From assembly GCA_907165065.1 (NCBI GenBank), contig OU015523.1, positions 25,199,834-25,263,833 of the forward strand: a DNA stretch of 64,000 nucleotides, written 5' to 3'. Below are positions 1 through 12,200 of this stretch, piece by piece. Origin of the DNA: Caprimulgus europaeus. Its lineage: Eukaryota > Chordata > Aves > Caprimulgiformes > Caprimulgidae. The notes below the pieces were generated by a model. That model saw nothing but the letters and a program-made list of their open reading frames with translations, was not told the origin of the DNA and made no database searches. How positions within the stretch are numbered: position 1 is the first letter of the stretch; the number at the start of each line of letters is the position of its first letter. The position numbers and the translations under genes are program-made.

Positions 1-3000
1 ATAGCTACTGATAAAAGCCATGCAATTTAGTCCTTATTTTTGTGACACTAATTGAAGTAAGCAAACCTCAGCCTTCCTTTCAACACATGGTCCAGTTTTA
101 CATCTACAATGAAGCTGTCAGGTAAACTTAAAAAGAAACCGACGCCAGGAGCAGCAATCACTTCTAGCATAGAGCTAAGAGAGGACAGAAGCCACAAGCC
201 ACAGCTCTGCAGTGGACAGAGCACAGCCAGCTGGCTATTGGTAAAAACATACCTTCAGAGGTATGTATGCTTCAGACATACATCCTCTGCTCCCTGCAAC
301 AGCTGGTCCTTAACCAGAAGCCTTTTGAGCAGGGCCTGGACTAGAAAACAGAGGATGTGATCTCCATTTCTGGCCTCCGTCACAATCTTCTTGAGGCCCA
401 TCTACTCCAAAGGGTTTTCAAGGACCTGACACCCAGTGAACAGGGGTGCCGAAAGACCTTGAAGATGTTGGGCTGGAGTTTTCTGTCTATCAGCAAGTCT
501 GTTCTCATCCTCCTCCTTCTAACCTTTTGTTCATCCTGTCAAGACTGAAACAGTAGTCCTTTGTTCTGTACCTTACAGAGCACCTTATTTAACTGAAAAC
601 CTGCTCTCATGCTATGGATAAATTAGTAGATGAGATGTGCTCATGGATGATGTGGCTGGCACACTGCTGCTTGTTTTCATAGCAGTTCTTGTGAGCCAGG
701 GGTCCCCAGAACGGTGTGTCATGACATCTGAGTGAGACCCTATTTCAGCTGCATCAATGGAAAGGGAAGAGCACAGCAAGACTGGAAACAAACCTTTCTA
801 AGAGATGAGATGACGTTGTTTCTGCCTCAGCTAAGGCCACATAGTCCTTCACTCACTCCCTCCCAAACATGGGGTAGCTATCTATAACATCTGGGATATT
901 TTGGTTCTGCTTTTCAAAAAGTATAATCCAAATTCTTCTACCTTCATTCACACTCAGATTTTATTCATCAACCATTTACTTGAATTCATGGGGAATTCAC
1001 AGGTTAAGAGCACTCAATGCAAGAAAAAGTATCAGGATCCAGTTCTAAATAGTAGAAAGATATGAATGCACTTGGTATTTTAACTATAGTTTTGAGAATA
1101 TATGACAGTAATAACCCCTTACCTGCCCAACAAGAAATAGAAGTGACTAGTATATCACAGGTATAGCAGGTTTTTTTTTTCTTGATGGGTCAGTTCTCAG
1201 GAAACCATTAAGATTCCCTCTAACCTTTTCTGTCCCTGCCCCCAAATTTAAATAACTGAGGAACATCTCTGAAATTATCTGCTGAAGCTTATACACCATG
1301 TGCTTTGAAAATCAATGAGTGTGAATTTCCTAGTACTGCTTGATTTCTTTTACAGCATCAAAATATTTTCAAAAGACAGGAGTAAAGCACTCATCATGGC
1401 AGAAACAACTATTATGACAAAAAAATCTAATTATAAAACCAGTTTCTAATAGCTAACAATGCTGACAGGCAGAAAAAAATGCAATATGGAACTTATGTTT
1501 TCCCAAAGCTATGCACCGCATTTTACGGCTTTAAAATGAGGGCCTTCCATAATGGAAAATGGGATAAATTTCCTCCTGATGTTTGCTCTTCTCACCATGA
1601 ATTGCCTCATTAATGGCTGCTTTCTTTGGCAATCAGATCTTCTTATTTTTCTAGGAAGTAAGTTGTCATTTTAGCAGAACAAAATGGACTATTCACAAAG
1701 TGACTTAGAAGTATGTTGAGAAAAGTGTCTACCCCAACAACGTCTTGTACTTCAGCTTGCTGCTCCGGTGAATACTCTCACTGAAATAAAGAAGATTGCT
1801 TTCATTGCCGGGGTTCTCAGAAATGTGTATAATTGATCCCATTGCTTGGATTCAGTTGTGCAGTCTCTGATGCTGAGGATGAAGGAGAGTGCTGGATCTG
1901 ACAAACAGCAGTTAAGTCCCTGTAGCACAGCAAGTCCTTTCTCCAGGATTCGAGGAAGAATTTTTTTGAGCAGCCACTAAGTGCAAAACACTGACAATGA
2001 CAAAGCAATAACAGAATAATGTTGCTAATTGAGTTTCAGTGTATTTCATTTGATTGGCTTAAAAGCAGTAAAAACACAGTAAATGCACTTTTGGCTGTTC
2101 CAAGTCATCCACAGAGCCTGGAAGGATTAGAGCTGAATTTCTAATGTTTTCAGAAGTCTTTTTTAAGCTCTCTTTTCCCCTTATTTCTATTAATCACAGA
2201 CTGTACAATGCTTATTTCAAAATTATGTTTAACAGCCAGTTAAATTTTGACAGCATGCTGTTATCTTTTTCTAGTGCATTATCTTTTTGTATTTTATGGA
2301 TCACAGACTACGATATACGAAAACTTTTCCTCATGCTGACAGCACAGGACAGCCAGACACAAATACCTGAATCTATCTAAATTAGGCTATCAGACCACAA
2401 AGTTTCTGTTTTGTTTTATTACAGCTGCTTAGCACCCTGGCATAATTCAGAAGCCATCCAAATAATTTTCTTCACTTAATTCTCCTATAATTGTGAAAAA
2501 AGGGATTGGGAAGAAGTTCTCACTGTAACAACATGCTATTTCCTTGCCTCTGGGTGCTTAAAACACTAGTCTTGGACGCAGATTTGTATTTCCTATCTGG
2601 TTTTCCCCAGCTCTGGAGGCTTTGGGGACCTCATTGAATTTTCCTGTGCCTTGGTTTCCCTGCTGTGCAAGTAAGACACAAGTATTGCCACTCTTTTTCT
2701 GGCAGAGTGCTAAGGAGAGGGAACTCTGGTTGTAATGCCAACAACCAAATTAAGAAAACTCATCCAATATACCTTATTTGCAACACTAGGCTCCAAATAG
2801 GTCTGAAAGCCTTTAGAACCTTTCTTTAATAATTAGATGGACAGGCAGCATATTCATGAAAGACCGTAAGTCAGTACCAGCAGAGATGAAAAGGACATTT
2901 TTCTAAAATTTGAGAATTGAGTTTTCAGTGTGAGTTAATTTCTAGTCAGAGGAGCTATGACAGTTTCCTCCAGCTGAGAGGTCTGCCCACTACAGCTTTA

Positions 3001-3470
3001 GCTTGGTCCCTGAGCTGTGCCAATACACTGCTGAAGAAATGCAGTTCTAAGGCTAATATTAATTTCTTTTATCACAAAGCTGTTGTCATACCAAATATAG
3101 CATCAGCACATGTCAAAAGGAGAACCATGAGAATAACAACACTGAAAAAGCCCCATAATTCTGTTTTTAGTGGGAGTAAAATCTTTTCTAAATGATTCCA
3201 AAGGACACGAAATGCAGAACACTGAGTCATACTGCAATGATCAGAAAAAGAGTGCTCCTTCTGATGCAAGTTTTGAAGCAACTGGGATTGCTGTGGTCAT
3301 GTCTATTCACTTAATATTGGTTGGTTACAGCAGCCTTTTGGACTAGTTTACCGAATGGTTCAAAATCTTTTCTGCTGCAGGCAGAAGCCATTAGCCAGCC
3401 CACTCACAGCCGTGTCATTTAAAAACACTCCAGTTCAAATCCAGGAGAGGTACTGGATAAACCATATTGG
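1..3470. other. Unassigned AT-rich DNA
   Basis: I see no gene, recognised repeat or RNA gene here. Open frames are short and unlike any family I know. Two small overlapping stem-loops lie at 247-266 (arms ACATACCT/AGGTATGT, loop tcag) and 263-283 (ATGTATG/CATACAT). They share bases, so only one could form at a time. Chance is an adequate explanation. Confidence 0.5.
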
Positions 3471-3870
3471 TAGTTGCCCAGGAAGTTTGTGTCCAGGCCC
3501 TGAGGGCACAGTTAGTGCTGCCTGTCCCTCTCCAGTCCCCTGTGGCTCCCCCGACCCTGCCCATGGCTTAGGACCCCATCTCACCCCCCTGGGGCCCTCA
3601 TCCCCTGCCCCAGCAATGCCACAGCAGGGCTGGTCTCCAGCTCCCCACGACCTGGCCCTGCCTGGCCGTGGGCCCCCCAAGCCAGGCCCACGCCTTGGCC
3701 CAGCCTTGGCCCATCCCCCAGGAGATGTCCAATACCTGGGGCTGCCCTGGTGCCCCCCAGCTGCCCTGCTGCTGGCTGGGGCCATGGGATGGGTCCTGCC
3801 ATCCCAAGGGGTCCGCGCTGCTCCCAGTACCCTGGTCCCAAGGGAGCCAACAACCCAGGCAGAGCCCTGA
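3471..3870. other. Isolated GC-rich block
   Basis: About 400 bp of C-rich (plus strand) sequence with sharp edges inside AT-rich DNA. It is rich in CCC, CCTGG and CTTGGCCC words but has few CpGs, so it is not a CpG island. Its composition removes stop codons, so overlapping open frames of 171 codons (plus, 3355-3870) and 151 codons (minus, 3435-3890) arise on both strands. Neither resembles a known protein, and I treat them as composition artefacts. It could be a decayed GC-rich repeat, a degenerate minisatellite or an old CpG island that has lost its CpGs; the sequence does not decide. Confidence 0.5.
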
Positions 3871-5811
3871 CAATGTAGGCCCAGCATCAATTTTCAGAAT
3901 AAAAGTTCTATATTAAAAGCAATTTTTGGTCAGTCTTAGATTTCAAAGTTAAGGAAGATTTGCAAAAATTTTTCATTGCCACTGAACTGTTGAAACCATA
4001 AGTATGGAAAAAGAGATAAGTCTCTCTAAGTCGTAATTCAAACTGCCTAGGGAAATTCCAATAAGGATGTTTTAATGAGTGGTCATTCTGGAGAGCTCAT
4101 GCAAACACTACGTATGTTAGGAGAAATCTAACGTCTCAGCTATGAAACATGTAAACAGAAGTTTGTGCCTCCTCACTGAGGTGTGTGTGCTCATGTGCGC
4201 TTGTAGTGACAGCAGCAGCGCCTGGAATCACTGCTGCAGAGCAATGTGCGAAGGATTCAATTTCCTCCGATCGAAACCAACAATAAAAAGTATTCCTCAA
4301 TAAAATTATTTGACAGTAAGGCAGAGACACATAAAGAAAGGAAAATCTCCTACAGAACAATAGTGATTATATAGACAGCAACCTCTTATTAGGATATTAT
4401 TCTTCATAAAGGCTAAACCCTTTTTGGAATAACTTCTCCATTCTCCACAGATTCATAGTTCCTTGGAGAGTAGGAAAAGGTTTTCATGGGGCACATTTCA
4501 ATAGCTCAGCAATTTCTTACTTTATGTATTAATCTTTCCATGAATCAAGTAAGTTTTTAATGGTTTAAAGGGAAGACTGCATGGGCAGAGTATTGTCTGG
4601 AAGCTGACACTGCAAAGAGTTTGTTAATGAAGTGACAAGCATCCATGTAGTAAAAGACCTAATAGCAAACTTGTGGTCAACGATGTGTAACTTCAGCTGG
4701 ATGAAAAACACAGTGGAGCATAGAAGTCTGAGTGAGAAAAGCAACCACCAATATTATAATAAAAAATATCATTAAGCAAAATCTAAACATGTAAATGGAA
4801 AGAGAACATTTGCTACACTGCACTACATTTCTCCATACAGGTCAGTTCTATAACACAGGAAAATTCATAGTGGGAACATTGCATGATTTTAGTGCAGTCA
4901 CATTCATGCTTTTTTTGTTTACTCATTGTACTTGGCATGGAACATGCTACTTTGGAGAAGGAAATGCCTATCAGAACTTCCACATTACAAACACATATGC
5001 TGCCCTATTATTTTGAGAGCTCAGCATGGTGACTTTTTCCCATGGTAGATTCCTTCTGCTAGACAGGAAACACCCACATATTGCCAGGCTTCATCACCCC
5101 CTGCGTCTTTTAGGATTGTTCCAGGGAAGAAATAGATAGTGACTTTTCTGCTCCACATTAATAAGTTTCTTTTTCTCTTCATAACATACAGTGTTTCAGG
5201 GAGCAAGGAATCAGTTCCTCACTGATTAAAGAAAAAAATTATGAAGCCATTAACTAAATTCCTATAGTTATAATAAGGAATCAGACTCTCTTATGCCTAT
5301 AAAAGGCTATTACAAAGAACATCAACAAGGATGGCCAAGGATGGAAGAAGATCTGTAGGAAAAGAGAGAAAAAACACAAGCATGCAGGGCTATGCAGGTA
5401 TGAAAGGGAAGCTGATGTTAAATTGTCAGTGGGATGAAACTGTTATGTTTGAACAGGGAGGAGAATGCACAAGCTGACTGTGAGGCAGCTGGGATAAGGA
5501 CAGATAGTCTCCCTGAACAAAAGAGAAAACCTAAAGAAACCTCACAACAATCTCATTATAAACTTGGTGGAAAAAGTTGTAAACCCATTTGTTTATTTAA
5601 TCATTTGTATATAACTATGGTCTTTATTCAGACAGAATTTTCAATTAGCAAGCTAGTGCATGACTACATGCACTGATGTATTGCAAGCGACCAACCGGCA
5701 GAACATGTTTTATCCTAAGTGCCACTGTAATATTGAATTGCAATATTAAATTATCATTTTTTAATCCTTTTAAGATTTTTTTTTGTTTCTTTCAACCTTA
5801 AATGAGGTTAA
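3871..5811. other. Unassigned AT-rich DNA
   Basis: No gene or repeat recognised. A single ordinary AATAAA follows the GC block near 3899, and open frames are at most about 80 codons. Confidence 0.5.
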
Positions 5812-6039
5812 CTAGCGTTTATCGTGGGTATTGTAAGTGAGCATCAGAAGCCACTGTGTTAGTTTGTCTTTTATATAGCTGTTGTCACTGGGAGGCTTTG
5901 CGTAGACATCACAGACGGTGAGGTAGTGGCGCACAGTAATTCTGAAAGAGTTTGTTCCAGGAAACACAGATGCGAAGAAAATACTGAAGTGTACATGAGA
6001 GAATCTGCCTGATGGGCTGTGCTGGTGGAAACCAAACAC
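5812..6039 (-). other. Exon-like open segment, unknown product
   Basis: On the minus strand a 75-codon frame runs to a TAG stop at 5812-5814. If the pyrimidine-containing tract ending in CAG at 6022-6024 is a splice acceptor, the last 69 codons would form a terminal exon read from 6021 down. The peptide is of mixed composition (KDKL, YNTHDKR near the C-terminus) rather than low complexity. The segment holds about six CpGs in 230 bp, more than its surroundings, which can mark constrained DNA. I do not recognise the family. There is no proof of transcription, and a chance frame or a decayed retrocopy is equally possible. Confidence 0.2.
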
Positions 6040-8730
6040 CCGTATAGTATTTTGGATTCAAATAACTCTTCTTTTGGAGGCCAGAGAGATATTTTTACCT
6101 TTGAATCTGAGCACATGAACAGTAGTGTATGGACCACAGGCAGAAAACAGTGTAGATACTTTTCTTCCTTTTTCTCATTAATTACGTGGAGACCGAAAAA
6201 GTATCTACCAAGGGTAAATACATTCCTACAGATTCAAAATAATTATTATGTACCTCTGCCATGACAACAGGTTGTTAGACTACAGAAGAACAGATGGGAA
6301 TTTCATACCATCTTAGTAATGAGGCAGGAATACACCAGTAGGCTTTAACAATAGCTGCAAGTTTTTCATCACCTTCTAGGTAGGGATCTCAAAAGGACTT
6401 ATACTACCTTTCTCAGTTATGTTTTAATATCTCAAATAAGTATGCAGAAAAATTGAAGAACCAAGTATTACATGAATGAGATAATAAGCAAAATCAGTAA
6501 CAGATCTAGAAATAGAACCCAGTGTTTGTAACTCCCAACCTTATTTTCTCAAGAAACTCTCTAAAATTGAATTGTTTGCTCAACATTCTTTCAAAATTTG
6601 CAGCAAAAAGCAATCTAAGTGAACATCACCTCACATTGAGTCCTGATAGGTGTTTCATACAAAAATCACCTGTTCTGGCTTTCTGTCCTTGACTAGAGTA
6701 ATGTAAGTCTGCATTGGCAGCCAGACAAATAAGGTACAGTAATTAGTGTCTCAAGAACATCCTCCACAACACCAGGGCTAAAGACATTTCAATAAGAAAG
6801 AAAGGAAGCTTATGTTCTTTCCTGCTCTATTATTTTTGCATGTGTTGGGTTGAAAGTTCAGAATCTGTTTCAATTTTTTTCCATACCTAGAATGGCATCT
6901 TTCACAGAATTAGAACCATGCAAACCTCAGTCCTGACAAATATCCATATATGTGCTATCATGGGGACATCTGCTGATATCTACTGACTCATTATGAGTAT
7001 AGTGCTTGTCGCTGTTGCAGGTTAAGACATTCTGAATAGTTTTGATTTATGCTCCTTGACTGGTTGAAAACAAGAAAAGAATCACTATAGATTTGGATGA
7101 TCAAATTCCCTCATGGAGTATAAATCAAAACATAAGTTTATTAATTGTCATAAGAAGGGAGATGAAGAATCCAAAAGATTACTTGCATAGTTATTGTCCC
7201 AAACCTGACATATAGCAAATTGCAAAAGATTCTAGGCTTTCACCAAAATACAAGTCAGATTAAAATGTGAAACCTTACAGTTTACTGGATATAAAAGTTC
7301 ATAATCAATTTTTAATAGTTTGAGATTAATTTTAGTTACATATTTCCTATTAATCTGCTGAAGTATAGAGCTGCAATCTGGAGAGAAAATTATGGTACTT
7401 AAATTCATTATATTAAATCATCTTGTCTGGACTCACTGCTCTTTGTTTCAGTTCTGAAACTCCAGGAATTATGTGAAAGACACATAGTTCTAGATTGATT
7501 ATTTTTAACACTCTTTTCCCCTGTTATTCTTCCTTTAAAACCAACCTAGAAAAAATAGATTCTTACCCCACAACTTCCAAAATTCCACTGAGAAGCAAAA
7601 AAACCACCAAACAACTAAAACTATTCCAACGTGTATAACAAAGCATCCTATTAACTACTTTATTAACACATCCTGTATTTTGTGTTAAGGTGGCAACCTT
7701 TTCTTGATTTTATAGATTAGAACTAAATTCTAAAAGCTATAAGGTAACATAGACTTACTATATCTGATTTTGAGATACAGAAGTCTAGCAAGGAGTTCAG
7801 ATGTCAAAGGAAGTGTCTGTACAAGTTGCAGCACAATGTTGAGACACACTAGCTAGCTATTTTTAAAGAAAAAAACAAACTGAAACACTACGCTACCATG
7901 ATTGCCTGCTTCCAGAACCTGACCTACCTTACTGAAAGCTACCTGTAATATTACTGTATTAATGCTGTGAATATAAGATATTATAAATCTTCTCTTCCAT
8001 TGAAAACTGCAGGGGGAATTGCATCACTTGCCTTCAAAATTGTGTATTTCCTTGCAAAATGGTAAAATAAATGATAGATGAAAATGTTAAATTCATATAC
8101 TTTAAATGTAATGATGTTCAAAATTCAAAAAAATCCACTCGGACATGGTCTGCAATAACGCAGAAGGGAAAAGGTGAACCAGTCTGGCCTACAAAATAAG
8201 TAAAGCAGAATTTGGGAATTTAGAAGAACTTAATATGTATGTTAAAAAACCCCAAATAAAATATAACCTACCCATACCCAGCCAGTCTCGCAAGCACATA
8301 AGAAAAGAACTAACAACTACTAACTACTATTTTCCTTCTTAGGCAAGAATTCAAATGATCTGCTTGAATGCAGGGGAGATTCTTGGGAAGGACAGCAGCC
8401 CTCTACTTTTCAACATATTTCTCAGAGCTTGAGGTCTTGAGACCACTTGATCTTTGGTCATATTGAGACTGAGCTTCTCTTAGCTGGAAATAAACATGAC
8501 TCATATATGTTCTTGCAGGGATTAAACATTCTAGACTCAATCAATGTTCTTTCATAATGCCTTGAACTTCAAAAATAGATCAAACCCCTTTTCTTTTGAG
8601 AAATAGGATATTATTATTCACCCAGAATATATGCCAGTCTACTGGGTCTTTTTCATCTTGGCATGCTGATTGTGCCTGAACCCTGGAGTCCTACAGACCA
8701 GCACTTTTTCCACAGTGATAATTCTGTGGG
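6040..8730. other. Unassigned AT-rich DNA
   Basis: No gene or recognised repeat. The stretch is AT-rich with short A runs and very few CpGs. Confidence 0.5.
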
Positions 8731-9201
8731 GTGGGTGGTGACTATCTTACTGGAGCTAATCCTAAACTTATTTTCTTTCTTTCTCACTTGCTTGAGGAAA
8801 GGCAATTTGCTGTTGCCCTATACCAGGTGAAAGCTGTAACCTTCTCCTGTTGGTTCAGCCACACTAGCTTCTTTAGTGGAAGAGCAAAAAACAGGCCTCT
8901 ATATCCTCTCCACACTTTCCCCTGCCAAACCGTCAGGACTGATACAGATCTTGGCTTGGGTTTATCATCACACAAGATGATGTCAGACTTATTCTGCTAC
9001 AGAAAGGCCTCCCCCATCCTCCTCTTAAAATCTGCTTTGGGTTTTACTGCAGTTAGTTATGAGACTGAGATTCAAAGTGTTATAAGCTTAGATGAAAAGC
9101 CAGAACGTATTATAGTGCCAGTTCCAACTCTGTTAATCGAAAGCTTCCTCTGTCAGGATTTATCTTATCTTATTTCAGATACTTACACATTGGATGTCTA
9201 A
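8731..9201 (+). other. 156-codon open frame, probably chance
   Basis: An uninterrupted frame of 156 codons that opens with GTG, not ATG, and ends with TAA. The first ATG inside it is far downstream, and there is no Kozak context, domain, signal peptide or recognised similarity. Length is its only remarkable property in DNA of this composition. It could be a decayed exon or chance. Confidence 0.12.
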
Positions 9202-12200
9202 CGGTACCCACTGCCTAAATTCGTACTGTGGTCAGTTCACAGAGTCAGGCAATGTTCAAGGATGATTTACTCCATGTGACTGAGACATGACATACTGTGG
9301 AGACATAACATACTGCCAGAGGCTGCCTGTCTCCCTGTTTCTCCCTTGACTAGCAGATTCAATGCCTAACTCCCAGAGGGTCGAACAGATCAATCCCACC
9401 CCAGGAAGCATCAAGTAACTGGATCAGCTTCCTAAATATTAATACTTTTTCTCTGCAGAAAGACTCTGTAGATAAAATTTGTAATTAAGGAAAGGACTTG
9501 AATTCAGTAGTCCAGGTGTTGGAGGTAGGTAGATTTTAAAGTATAAGGTAATATCACATCACCATATTGGTATATATAAAGCCCTTGGACTGAAACATGC
9601 TGTGCTGTGTACCTGTCCCCTACACCTGATCATTTAGAATCACTCAGTTATTTCTAAGGAGATTAAGAACAAACGTGGTTTATACTAAAAAATTCCTATA
9701 TAATACTGCATGTGACAGTTCTAGTATTTTTGGAGCTACAAGTTCAAATGTGGTGAGAAGTATTCATACACTGTGGGTTGTCCCCTGCAAAGTCTTACCC
9801 AAATGTGGCCAAATTATGTGCATTTGGAAATTTCAGTTCACGTTGCTCATCAGAGCATCTGGCAGCTGTTAGTCTCTTTTCATTCCATCTGCTGTGGATT
9901 ATGCCCCAATATAGTTTCTTCAAGAGCTGCACAAAACTCCCCACTGCAACTTGGAGGTTACACAAGTGTCTGCCCAGTGCTTTCAGCAATCCCTACTCTG
10001 GCCCCACAATGCTCACCTGCCTAGTGATGCATGAAGAGCCTGGTTAGAACTGAGGGAAGGGAAAGACAGGTACAGAAGGATCCTGGGACTGAAACTGAGG
10101 AAGACTGGAGAGGAAAGGAGGGAGGAAGAACTGGTTGATGATGCCAGAAGTGGAGGGCACAATATTCACTAGAGCAGACTCAGTGTCTGGACAGGGCACT
10201 AAGACTCATATGAGCCAGTGTTAACCACTTCTCAGGAAGTCAATAACCAGGAAATGAAGGCTGGCACTTCCTGTACTGTCAGGCATGGGAGTGCAGGGAA
10301 TGTCTCATGCCTGGAGAGCCCACCTGGTTCAGTCTGGCTTTTGATTACTACCCTGTATTGGACAGAGAAAAAGCCTCCAGAGGAATCCTGATCTCTCCAC
10401 AATTCCCCTGCATACATTTTTATTTGGAATAACGGGTTGTACCACACATGTCAGATCACAATTCAGTCTTGCAATCTTTTGCCATATAGGTTGTACCTGG
10501 AAAGTAGAGAGCACTTGGAAAATCAGACTAATGGCAATAAAGTAGAATTCAAAATAATTGAAGTTTTCTTGCTTTTGCCAACCCAATTATTCAGGCATCA
10601 TAAACATATCTCCACAAGAATGTAAGATTTAAAAAATAAAATAAATATAGCATTATTTTAATTCACCTTCTGGTTTTCTGTTTCCACTATCCAGACATCA
10701 AATATTGCTCTGAAAAAAAGCTCTCATTTATAAAATTAAGGAAAAAAAAATAAAGCTGTACATTTCAGCTAGTCACATGAATTAAGGAACAGAAAAGCCC
10801 TGGTGAAAAGAGAGGACCTGCTAATATTGAGCATGGACCTGGGAAGGAATGGCAGTACAGCACAGGGCTTTTCACAGCTGCATTTATTCCTGTCACATGA
10901 ATGATGGTAGAAATTATGTGCAGTACATTCTTTTTGAAAACCTAGGAGCAAATATAGCAAAGCATAGAAAGTATGTACTTTCAGTGCTCTCTCTTCTATC
11001 TGGTTCCAAGAGCAATACAAAAAAATGTTATTAATCTCCTTTCTCTGCCTCCTCCTATCTTCACCATTATTCTTCACTGAAAGAAGACGAAGGGGAAGGG
11101 GAAGGAAGGTTAAAAGGTGAAGTTGTTCTATGCCTCATCTTAGAAATTAACTAATGTTCCCAGCCCCCTTCTCAAAACTCCAGCTGCCAGGTGAGTCTTC
11201 TTTTCAGCTACTACTGCTACTACAGGATTTTCTGAAGCAACATGTTGCTCTGTGGCACTTTCTAGATTCTGATTGTTTAAATTTACTAAAAGAAAACAAA
11301 ATACAGCTTTTAATATCCCCTACTTATCTTGAAAAAAAAAGCCATAAAATGAAAGAAATCTAAGGCTTCCCACCACTCCCAACCTGATTTTAAACCCAAA
11401 CTCATTGCCTACTACAACAGCTGAGCTTTTTTTTTTTCTCCCTTCTCTTTTGTTTGTGACTGCAAATCCAAATCTGCCAAGTTGAACAGTTTATATTTTC
11501 TAGAGTGAAAGAAATAAACTGTCCAACAAAAATGCCAGTCTCCTGCTGAAAGTGTTGATACATTGTTTGTTGTTTGCAGTTGAGGACTCCGTACATTACT
11601 CACAGGCCTTGCACTTACAGTAAGTGACACAAAACCATGGGAAATAGTGAGTTAAAAATGTTGGCCTGGGTGTAAAGAGGCCCTGTCATCCTCCTGTGTA
11701 TGATCTGATAAAGTGCTTATAATATTCCACTAAACGTTAATGACACAAGTCCATCAAAGTTAAAACTATACTTAATATTACAAACCCATGCTAATAATAA
11801 GATACACTCAAAGAGGCCCTTGATAATATTATGCATTGCTAATATTATGAAGAGAAGGGCATACATTAGCCATTTAATGTGTCTTTTAGGTGCCCAATGA
11901 ACCTGTAGCTGAAGCAAAATGTTTAAAGCCCTGATCCATCACTAGGACTACTGGGATGAGTACAAATTGTAGGACCCAGCTGCCAAAGAAGAGTGCCAGA
12001 GCCTTGCTAGTTTGTCCCTACAAAATGTGCCTTGGGTGCATTCAAAGGGAAGTGATCTGCAACTAATGCCCTAGGAGAAGAGCTTGTGGGTCTGCCCATT
12101 CTAGGATCAAACTTGGGCTTGTTTGTAATGTAACCATCTAGGACTAATTAGTTAAAAATTAAAAATACTATTCTGTCTGCCTCATTCATTTTGCTTCTCC

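Noticed and set aside
247..283. Pair of mutually exclusive stem-loops resembling a switch
   Set aside because: Arms of only 7-8 bp in AT-rich DNA; chance suffices and there is no transcript context.
690..735. hAT transposon terminus (CAGGGGTCCCCAGAAC-like end)
   Set aside because: Only one end is seen; no matching inverted end or 8-bp duplication.
3355..3890. Proline-rich 171-codon and glycine-rich 151-codon proteins
   Set aside because: They are open on both strands because the GC-rich block lacks stop codons; no domain or conservation signal.
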